Below are positions 48,001 to 57,022 of a stretch of DNA of 64,000 nt, piece by piece. Location of the stretch: positions 10,503-74,502 of the forward strand of contig JAKUCV010001447.1 in NCBI GenBank assembly GCA_028386065.3, given 5' to 3'. This DNA is from Turnera subulata. Taxonomy: Eukaryota > Streptophyta > Magnoliopsida > Malpighiales > Passifloraceae. Under the pieces are notes generated by a model. It worked only from the letters and a program-made list of their open reading frames with translations. It ran no database searches and had not been told where the DNA came from. Positions within the stretch are counted from its first letter, which is position 1; each line of letters opens with the position of its first letter. The translations under genes were made by a program, and so were the position numbers.

Positions 48001-49687
48001 TCAACAAAGCATCTGGGTCCAACGGCTTCATCCCCACGTCCTGATGAGCAGAGATGCTACATGTAGCAGCAGCTCTCCCAATACCTGTCAACAAGATCTT
48101 ATGTCCAGCTTCGGTAGTCAACAGCACTTCCTTGGTGCGACAGTTCACCATGGCACTGTACTTGGACAACCAATCCATCCCCAAGATGATATCAAAACCT
48201 CCCATATTCATCACAATCAACCGTGCAAGAAAAATCTCGCTATTGTATGAAAGCGAAACATCTCTGCACACATGGGTTAATCTGACTACTATACCCGCAG
48301 GTAACCTAACCCTCATCGGACAAGCTAAACTCTCTCCCATACAGTTATGTAGTATTGCAAAGCTCTGAGAAATAAATGAATGTGTGGCACCAGAGTCTAT
48401 CAATGTATAAGCAGTACTACCAAAAACTATAAAGGTACCTGCTATAACATCTGCATTCTCTGGATCCTCCTCAGCGGTGATCACAAATGCTCTCGGCACT
48501 GATGTACTCTGGTTCATGGCTGACTGGGTCCTAGTAGGAACAACTCCACGTCCTCGGCCTCGGCTAACTCCAGAACCACTGGGAACACTAGCAACTGAAG
48601 CTTGCACCGTCTGAACAGGTGCTGAACCTCCAGATCTCCCCAACTTGGGACAATCATAACGATAGTGCCCAACTTCGTTGCACTCATAGCACCTCACCTG
48701 AGACAGAAGAGGTCTCGGGCGAGCACTCCAGGATGAAGTCCCTCCAGACTGAGTCCAAGATCTGCCTCGGTTGTTATAGTTGTTATTCCATCCACGTCCC
48801 TGACTCCCTGGTATGAACCGGCTCTGTCCGTGTCCTGACCGGTTCGCTGGTGTCTGGAACCTCTTGTTCTGTACCCCAGAACTCTGTGCAGCATGCCTCT
48901 TACGGATCTCCTACTGCTCTCTCTCATTGCCTAGCCAGATAATCTCGGCTCTCAGGGCATCTGTCAGCATATCCTGGTAAGTCTCGTAGACCTTGCACCC
49001 CATAACTGTCTGGATACCAGATCGAAGACCATCCCAGAAACGTTTGCATCTGGCCTTCGGAGTAGCTACAAACTCACTGGCATAGATGGACAAGCAGTTG
49101 AACTTGACCGCATAGTCATTGACCGACTGATCTGGTCCCTGTTGCAGTCCCAGAAACTCCCGTCTCAACTAGTCCCGGTATGCCTCGAAAACAAACTTCC
49201 TCCGGAACATCTCCATGAACTGGGTCCATGGCATAGTGATGGGTGTCGGCATGTCCCTGGTGGTAGACTCCCACCAATCAACAGCATCTCCTCGGAACAT
49301 GGCGGCGGCATATCTGGCCCACCTGTCGTCCCGGCATGTCAGCTTCAGCATAACCCTGTTTGTCTGCCTGAGCCATCGATCTGCATCCTGTGGTGTAGTG
49401 ACACCGGTGAAGATCTCGGCCCCAAGCTTCTCCAGCTTCATGTACACTGGATCCTCAACTGGTCCCTGGTTCTCCTGCTCTCGAGCTTCCATAGCTGCGA
49501 TACGAGCATCTCTGGCATCTTGCCTTCACAGAATCTGAGTGACCACATTCAACATCTGCGTAGGATCTCCCATAGGAACATTCGGAAGTTGTTCTGGACC
49601 TCCCGCAACTTGCTGCGGTTGATCCACCGATACTTGATCATCATCTAAGTGACCTCCAGCTTGCTGATTTCCTCCAACCGGATCCAT
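45093..49687 (-). pseudogene. Tekay-type (chromovirus) gag-pol of element B
   Basis: One frame from ATG 49687 to about 45093, broken by four in-frame stops: TGA 49526-49528, TAG 49169-49171, TAG 48911-48913 and TAA 45344-45346. Gag (WWESTTRDMP region) ends in a CCHC knuckle ([14 protein letters not shown], about 48691-48650). Then come protease (DSGATHSF), reverse transcriptase (FIDDILIYS), RNase H ([17 protein letters not shown]), integrase (HPGSTKMY zinc finger, [14 protein letters not shown]) with a GPY/F module, and a chromodomain-like tail ending WEVEEHMR. The single-frame polyprotein and terminal chromodomain indicate the Tekay/Del group of Ty3/gypsy. The long pol part (48697-45347) is uninterrupted, so decay is recent. 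Confidence 0.95.
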
Positions 49688-49800
49688 TCGTACCTATATG
49701 AGAATGTATATGTATGCATGTCATATCATGTCGTGACAAATCTTATGCACAAACAAACAATCACGCAACCACAGTTATGTCCCTAATGACCTACTGCCTA

Positions 49801-49811
49801 CTCCGCTACCA
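49801..49811 (-). other. primer binding site of element B
   Basis: Minus-strand TGGTAGCGGAG, three bases inside the 5' LTR end at 49815. The same 11 bases occur at the primer sites of elements C and D, of the second TRIM unit and of Cassandra. Confidence 0.8.
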
Positions 49812-49814
49812 AAC

Positions 49815-51340
49815 TGAAGCGCCCCGACCCGTATTTACCGTACAGGGTAAACACGTGCCGGAACTGTTTTTACTACAGTAGTAGACAGAACATACAATGT
49901 AGAATACATCACACGCAATCCTCAAATACAATATTCGTCACCCGATCTCGGGGACCATTATTCAATCCATTACACACCAATCTAATCAACAACAAATATA
50001 ATACAGCAACAACAGCAATATCACAATAGAAAGACAAGCAGCGGAAGACTAGAATGCAGATGCAGCGGTGTATGGATCCGGGTCAGGTGGAGAAGTAAGC
50101 AGCAGCCAACGAACACCGTACCTGAACTACGATCAACCAAACCTACGGGATGAAACCCCGCAGGCGAGGGGTGAGTCCAAAGCGCTCACCGACGAAAGAT
50201 AAACAGTGATATATTCAACCATAATACTTTCGAAGTAAACACAACAATCATAACATTAAGCTCATACGTTCACAACACAAGAAAATTACCATAACAACTA
50301 TACCAAGTCCAATGAATGCTTAATTATTTTTATTACCAATTTTATCTTCTGGGCCCCGTCACTGGACAAGCTAGGGTCGTACCTGGTTATTAACTAATTC
50401 TGGATGCCAGGCCCCACCACAATCCGGGATCAACATCCCATATCACAAATCCGAAATCAACATCCCAATATCTCAAATCCGGGATCAACATCCCAATATC
50501 ACAAATCCAGGATCAACATCCCAATATCACAAATCCGGGGTCAACACCCCAACCAACTAACCCTCTGGCCATGACACCACAGAACTAGTCTCTAACCATC
50601 TAGTCGTACCACTACTTTCCAAGTGACAAATATATCATCATCTTAATTTCCAGTTCGATCAATTACTCTTTCATCAATTCCCAATTCTATTATCTCTGAT
50701 TAATTCCACAGACTCAATCTCTTATCTCAAACTCATGACACAAATTATTCAAAATTAACAGCTCAGCATTAATTCCAACACGTTATACACAAATCTATCA
50801 CAATCCAACGACGGAATCAATAATTCCATTGCAATCAAGTAACAGACAATAATTATTTCAGCAGAACAATCTAGCAGCAAAATACGCAAACAAAGAAACA
50901 CACACAACATTACGGGCACATATCAAGGTTTATCTATCCTCACCTTGGCCGATTACTCAACTTCGGAAACAATGACCGGTCCGACGCCGGCTCCTCGGGA
51001 AACTGCCCGATATCCAAACCTATCCAACACAACAACATATACACATAAATGCACACAATCGGTATGCTATGATGCCAACACTACGATATTACCCATCCCG
51101 GTTCTTATCCGTTATTATTATCTTTTACCGAAAATAATTAACCGTACGTACTTCCGAATATAATTTCGGTACCATACTTTAATTAAAATTCTTTTCAAAT
51201 TATTTTCGTAAATAATTATAATTCTCTAGAATTATAACCTCCATAATTTTCTGAAAAAGATAACTTATGTATATGTATATTTCTAAAATATTACTTTTTT
51301 TTAATAAAACTATTTATCATAATATAATTACCAATTTTTC
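49815..51340 (-). repeat. 5' LTR of element B, chimeric
   Basis: From TGAAGCGCCCCGACCC to about 50940 it matches the element's other LTR almost base for base, including the hairpin array (about 50424-50540). From about 50941 to 51340 it instead matches the LTR of element C (57955 onward: CACCTTGGCCGATTACTCAA, GGTCCGACGCCGGCTCCTCG). An exon-2-like segment lies at 51019-50944. The LTR then breaks off in AT-rich sequence. Confidence 0.8.
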
Positions 51341-51344
51341 ATAC

Positions 51345-53704
51345 ACAGTGTTTACCAAACAAACAGTGCCAACACGTGGCACAGACAGGAAATACAACAC
51401 GAAAATCCGGCCCAACGGCCCAAAGAAAATATCATGTCACCCGATCTCGGGTACAAGGTATCAAAGGCACAGCGGAAGCAATTTTAATAAGTACAACAAT
51501 AGTATGAATCGACTCGATGCAACTATGGATCCAGATCCGTCAGAGGAGATGCCGCAGCCTGCCATAATGCATACCTGCATAAAGAACAACGAAGCCTGCC
51601 GATGGGGCAGGTGAGGGGTGAGATTCTCCACAATCTCACCGACACATAACCCACGATGAACAACATAGCATATGTTTAACAATCAAGGCACATCAATATG
51701 GCATACAAGTAGTGAACAGAACACTGATCAAAAACAGTCACAAGGAACAATGCGGACCATGCAAATGTCCACCCCATCGACTATGCAATACACTGACCAT
51801 CTAATACTGACTATACCATACACTAGTGCCCGACCAGGATATCTCAACTCAACGATATGTTGGGTAACCGACCCAGTCTCAACAGACTATACAACACACA
51901 TACTAGTCCCAACAGACTATACTTAGCAGAGGTTCCTTATCATATGATAACACACTGATACTGTACTTGCCGATCATCTAACCCGGTACCAAAACAATGT
52001 CAAAATCACGTGAGCCTCGCTCACCGGGTAGCCGACAACCTGCACGGACCATACCCAATCAACATCTCAAACCGGTCCCCGGGTAGAATCACAACACAAC
52101 AACAGTGATAGTAGTCATCACAACAACTCGTAACCACATCAACAACATTTCTCATTAAGCTCAACCTCTAGATATCGACATACCCTTAGAAATAACAATC
52201 ACCCAACCGTCGACCACAGCCGACAACCAACATATCTCATTATCCTATCAAACCGACAAATGATACTCATCTGACCATTTTCAAAAGAATTTGACAACTA
52301 ACAAAGGATAACCGGCAACCATTGCCAACCACGATAGACTACTCACGACCAACGACAACAACAACACCCGTGAACCGGCAACCTATGCCGACCACGGTCA
52401 ACCGACTATACTGACAACCTCCCAAGGTATGATCATGAGACAACATGCATATGAACATAACACATCACAGCCCAACAAAGCATAAACACATTTCAAACAA
52501 GACTGAGCCAAGGCCAAAAGAATATCTTTTATTATTACCAATTTTATCTTCCGGGCCCTGTCACTGGACAAGCTAGGGGTCAGACCTGGATATCAACATA
52601 TTTCGGGTGCCAGACCAGAATCAAGAGAACCCAGGGATCGACATCCCAAAATAGTAACCCAGGGATAGACATCCCAAATATATCAACGGGATAGACATCC
52701 CAAACATAGACATGCTTCCTCAAGAACCCAGGTCAAGGCCACCACAAAACAGTCTTTACCCATCGAGTCAGACCACTACTTTCCAAGTGACATTAAAGTC
52801 GTCAACAAAATTTCCAATTATCCAATTATCTCATCATGTCAATAAATCCACAATCAATAAATCAACAACAACAACAATAATACCACAAACAAACTCAATT
52901 GGCTCAGCAGATCAATCAGGCAAATTATTCACAGAAAAGCAAACACAGTATCATGTGCAACATATCAAAGGTTATCTATCCTCACAACAATATCAGCAAA
53001 TATCACAAAGTTATTAACAACAATCACCATAAGATGCAATAGAACTTATGTAGTTCCAAGACCAACCATCCCGGCTATCACGGGTGGAATGACGTATATG
53101 CAACCTCACCTGATACTCCTCGGAAGCTGGTATCCGATTAAGCCTTGATATTCCTATAATATAACAACAGTAGTTACTTATAATGCACAAACAAGATGAC
53201 TATGCATGATGCCGGTTGACAGTTATTAGACGGCTTATCAATTCTTTTTATCATTTCCATAATTATCTTATCCATTTTTGTTGGATTACTAACAACCTAT
53301 TTTCCATCTGATATACCAATCATATCCTTCATAAGTCAAAACCAAAACCGAGCGGCCAAGCCGACATCTCGGCCCTTAGACTGCTTATGACAAGAAAGCA
53401 TATATACACGTAAACTTGTATGTAATGTATATTTTAGAAAATATATTTGTAAATAAATCAAGTTACGGCCCGTAAATACTCATAGTCCATATGACGTAAA
53501 TAATATTATTCCCAATTAAATACTAAATACTTACATATTTTATATACAATAATTATATAATATTGGAAACGATAATTATATCGTAATATTATTTAAATAA
53601 TATATCCTATGATAACTCGTTTAATGGAAATTATCTCCAACGTTATGAAATTAACGTAGCCAATGTATAGCATAAAGTATTTGTGTGAAATTGTAGTTGT
53701 ATTA
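51345..53704 (-). repeat. partial LTR of a third Tekay-related family (F)
   Basis: A diverged LTR piece starting with GTGTTTACCAAAC...GTGCCAACACGTGGC, which parallels the TATTTACCGTAC...AACACGTGCCGG start of the others. It has the stem-loop 51617-51640 (9-bp stem GGTGAGATT/AATCTCACC), the conserved CCGGGCCCTGTCACTGGAC block at about 52550, three GGGAT-N4-ATCCC hairpins (about 52637-52705) and an exon-2-like segment at 53153-53110 (TATAG|GAA ... ATCAG|GTGAGG). Its distal half is lost. Confidence 0.75.
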
Positions 53705-54621
53705 TTTATGACTCACATGACACTGTATGCGACACATGCAAACTATGGATCCGAGCCCCGTCCAAGGGATAACGCTGCAGCCTGTCTAGAATGCACCAAA
53801 CCTGTATATGAAACAACTCATCCTGCGAGCTGCCGTCACCCGCGTCCTTTCCACCGTAGTGGGACGACGACGACGCCTCCCCGCGTCCCCTCGAGGTCGC
53901 CTGCACCACCTGCGTTCGCCGCGACGCCGACCGAGCCTTTGTTCTCGCGCCGCCGCCTCGTCTGCCGTCGAACTCGCGAGGATCCGGATCGAAGGTGAGA
54001 GACCCGCCTTGTGTGGGCAAGACCCGACCTCACGAGGCGGCGGCGCGTCTCTCACCTTCGACCCGACCTCTCTTCTTTTTTCTGACTTTCTTATTTTCTG
54101 TTTTTTTCCCTTTTTCTTTCATTTTTCTTTTCCACTTTTTTTTTTATTTCTTCCTCTCTCTGTTTCTTTTTTTTCTCTATTTTCAGTTTTTTTTCTTTTT
54201 CTTTTTCTTTTTTTTCTCTTTTCTTTCTTTTTTTCTTTCTTTCTCTTTTTTTTTCTCTTCTCTTCTGCCTTTTCCCGGTTCTGCCTCCTTCATTATATAA
54301 TTGAATATTTACTATTAGTCTTGTGAACCAATAATAAAATTCGTCCGCATTACGGGCGAATCCGATCCGGACCAGAAAATAACAGATACCTCCTTAGTTA
54401 TTTTCCGGTGTGATTTTCCGAGAAATTCCGAAACCCGAAAAATACCAACTTAGTTCCGAAAAATCCACGAAAAAATCACGAGCGCGGGAAAACACTCGGA
54501 TTCGGAAAACGACTCCCGATTTACCTTGAATTAATTACCCAAGAATAATTCAACAGTAAATCACGGTAAAAAGACTTTTACAGTCCGGTAAAAATCCAAA
54601 ATTTTTACCCGGGCTGTTACA
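53705..54621 (-). repeat. 3' LTR of element C, deleted and partly inverted
   Basis: 53705-53826 matches the inner U5 part of the element's other LTR (57215-57340). 53829-54035 is a GC-rich segment in reverse orientation compared with its counterpart at about 44134-44330. 54057-54621 is the pyrimidine tract and U3 end, terminating GGGCTGTTACA. A polypurine-type sequence (minus-strand CTTTTTAAGGTGGGTAGTC) follows inside at 54622-54640. Confidence 0.8.
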
Positions 54622-54765
54622 GACTACCCACCTTAAAAAGAATTTCGTCCCCGAAATTCCGTCTTATCTGTGGGTCCTACCACGATAAGATTCTGGCACA
54701 CTATGCCAGGTATCCAACCTTAACATGAGATACCGCTTATACCCTTAAGCGACATCTCATCCGCT

Positions 54766-54773
54766 TATAAATA
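54766..54773 (+). promoter_or_regulatory. TATA box of antisense gene a (element C)
   Basis: TATAAATA, 36 bp before the ATG at 54809, with AGTCATGGACTC around the start codon. Confidence 0.55.
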
Positions 54774-54808
54774 TCAAACCCTCATGACTGGCATACTCAC
54801 ACACAGTC

Positions 54809-55186
54809 ATGGACTCTCCACACCGATCCCGAACAACCTCTGACTCCGAGAACAACAGCTACATCGGTGGCACAGCTTTCCCAACAAGCTCCGATGATGA
54901 ACCTCCAAAGAAACGGTTCAAAACCAACATCATCGGCCTGAAGGAGCACATGGTCGTTTCCCCAAAAGGACAGAAGAAGCGTGCCGGCAAGAAAACTGAA
55001 GATCGCAAGGGCAAGGCGGTCGCTGAGAGCAGCACTCCGCTGCAAAAGCTGACGCAGCTGAACTTCTCGCTGAAGAAGATCAGCTCGGCGGTGGCGCAAA
55101 TCGAACTGGCGTGCGCGGAACTGTTCCCACACATGCAAAATGTAAAACAACTTGTAAAAGACCTAGAGAAGCAAGTAACTCCATAG
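54809..55186 (+). CDS. antisense protein a of element C: basic, coiled-coil-like
   Basis: A 125-residue protein of unknown function, on the strand opposite to the element's own orientation. It has a serine-rich N-terminus, an acidic patch then a basic cluster (DDEPPKKRFK, about 30-39; KGQKKRAGKKTEDRKGK, about 53-69) resembling nuclear signals, and a C-terminal helix-prone segment with hydrophobic heptad spacing (LTQLNFSLKKISSAVAQIEL). It has its own TATA box, and AATAAATAAAATAA follows at about 55221, a plausible polyadenylation region. The end of the same gene is present in element D (63840-64000), where most differences are synonymous. It could be a small nuclear or RNA-binding accessory protein; this is inference. 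Confidence 0.6.
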   Translation: MDSPHRSRTTSDSENNSYIGGTAFPTSSDDEPPKKRFKTNIIGLKEHMVVSPKGQKKRAGKKTEDRKGKAVAESSTPLQKLTQLNFSLKKISSAVAQIELACAELFPHMQNVKQLVKDLEKQVTP

Positions 55187-56006
55187 AGAGTACTTCTTCT
55201 CCTGTTGTAAACCTTTTATGAAATAAATAAAATAATTTCCTTTTAAATCAAAAATTCTTGTGTTATGAAATCTCTTGTTCAATGGAAAATAAAACATCTC
55301 AAAGTAAAATAAAACTCAACTATAAGAATATAAAATCCAATATAAAGAAATCATAAATTAAAACTCGTTTAACAAAACTAAAACAAAAAGAAATTAAAAC
55401 CAAAACATATTTTCATGAACGGTGCTCGTATCGGACGTGAACATCCACGAACCCATGAAACGTAACGTACAATTAACGGTGACGTCCGTTAACCTCGCAA
55501 GGTGATGATCACGAGCACGTCCTGTGTCCCTCGAAAGACACGTTACCCTCTTGTCCACAAATTCCGCATGAGCCAAAACGTCTGTCAGGGCTCGTATCTC
55601 TCCATGATGTCCAAACAGCTGTGAATTCGTCGCACATGCACTCTACTCGAGGTACGGTCCCATCCGTCTAGCCTCAACGGTCACGAATGCATGTGATAAA
55701 AGATGCAAGAAAAGATAATAAGACCGTAGAAAGAAAAGACAAGGTAGCCAGAGCGAAAAAAATTATGAGTTAGGAAAAGCTTGAAAAACTCTGGCATGGG
55801 TCCGGAAAACGCGTAAATTGACAAAGCATTAAATACAACAACGATAAAATTCAAAAAGCAAATCTTAAAAATTGAAAACAATAAACACGCTCCCCATAGG
55901 TGTATAAAAGAAGGAGCGGTGATGTGTAAATTATCAAAAGCATTAAAGCAACAAAACCATTCTGAAAAACAAAAACGTAACGCTCCGAAAACAAAATACC
56001 CACACG
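55187..56006. other. spacer between the antisense genes
   Basis: Contains gene b's TATA box at 55903-55910. On the minus strand a 112-codon hydrophobic frame (56019-55681) overlaps gene b's leader and first codons; it is also open in element D (63038-63373) with a one-codon indel, but changes look evenly spread over codon positions, so I do not call it a gene. Confidence 0.5.
55903..55910 (+). promoter_or_regulatory. TATA box of antisense gene b (element C)
   Basis: TATAAAAG, about 100 bp before the ATG at 56007. Conserved in element D on the minus strand at 63154-63147. Confidence 0.6.
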
Positions 56007-56690
56007 ATGCCTGCTCCATCTTCCGTTTTCTTCGTCGAAGGTGCCAACCTTGGCAGGAGAAACCGTCTGGCGTACAGCATGGTCAACGAACGTGCTGAAG
56101 AGCTACCGAACGAGCTCGGCAGGATGCCCCGACTGGTCTTCGTCGACGAGCTCTACTCATCGCGGTTCTTCGTCACTCCAATGGAAGAGGTGTTCTTCCT
56201 AGAGGACCATGGAACACTGAGGACATCCTACTACGGATCGGCAAACTCCGTGATGTTCTTCATCTCCGAGAGGCTGCAGGAGTTCAACCTGGAGTCCACT
56301 TGCCAGACTGTGGAGCAGGGCGCCTACTACCAGCTCTCGATGACAGCCCAGAGCATGCCCAGAATGACTCGGCTACCTCCAACTTGGCCAAAGGCACGAC
56401 TGCTGGTGTGGAACTGCAGAGGAGTTGCAAGGCGTGCCCAGGAGTTCTCACGCACCCTGAGGGACTTGAAGAACCAATACAAACCGAACATGGTTCTTCT
56501 CACGGAGACGCAGTGGCAACCTCGAGACGATCACGGTCTCATCCCACTCCGGTTCCCTCAAGCTAACCGATTCGAGATTCCTGGCCAGAGAGACAGAGGC
56601 GGCATGTGGTTCTCGTGGAGCGACAGAGTCACGGTCAACATCAACAGCGACCCAAACAGCTTCCGTGTCAACGTCGTTCCGAATCGTTAA
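56007..56690 (+). CDS. antisense protein b of element C: unknown domain plus partial LINE-type endonuclease
   Basis: 227 residues. Residues 1-128 match nothing I recognise; they contain RMPRLVFVDELYSSRFF and an FFLEDHG segment. Residues 131-223 resemble the beginning of an APE/EEP endonuclease as in plant LINEs: RLLVWNCRG (131-139, with the metal-site Asn), NMVLLTETQ (161-169, with the catalytic Glu), and GGMWFSWSD (198-206), parallel to GGLALLWK of LINE-1. The later catalytic motifs (GDFN, SDH) are absent, so the protein is probably not an active nuclease. Element D has the same gene; across the first 169 codons I count about 35 synonymous and only 5 amino-acid differences. TATA at 55903. 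Opposite in direction to its host element, so it is transcribed separately. Confidence 0.7.
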   Translation: MPAPSSVFFVEGANLGRRNRLAYSMVNERAEELPNELGRMPRLVFVDELYSSRFFVTPMEEVFFLEDHGTLRTSYYGSANSVMFFISERLQEFNLESTCQTVEQGAYYQLSMTAQSMPRMTRLPPTWPKARLLVWNCRGVARRAQEFSRTLRDLKNQYKPNMVLLTETQWQPRDDHGLIPLRFPQANRFEIPGQRDRGGMWFSWSDRVTVNINSDPNSFRVNVVPNR

Positions 56691-57009
56691 ATGTATTCTA
56701 TTTTTTATAAAATATCAAAATCTATGTAATATTTCCCTTTTTATAAAATATCAATGTAATATTTCTGTTTGTACTCAAAATATTAATATTTCCCTTTGTA
56801 TTATCAGTATTTGCAATATTAATAATATTTGTATTTCCGCTTATCATGGCATCATTTACCTCATATGTGTATGTTCCACGACAGCTGGCGTCCCTTGACT
56901 GGATCCATAATGCACTAACTAAAATGATATAAAATAATAAACAAAAGGAGCGAACTATGCAAACAAGACAACAACACACATAGACTGCCCGACAAGACCT
57001 AACGTCCGC

Positions 57010-57020
57010 TCCGCTACCAA
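57010..57020 (-). other. primer binding site of element C
   Basis: Minus-strand TTGGTAGCGGA, with the run continuing TTGGTAGCGGAGCGGAC; it lies just inside the LTR end at 57023. Confidence 0.75.
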
Positions 57021-57022
57021 AA

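Noticed and set aside
55681..56019. Hydrophobic 112-codon minus-strand frame, also open in element D
   Set aside because: It overlaps gene b's promoter and start, has no own start signals, and the changes between copies show no excess of synonymous sites.
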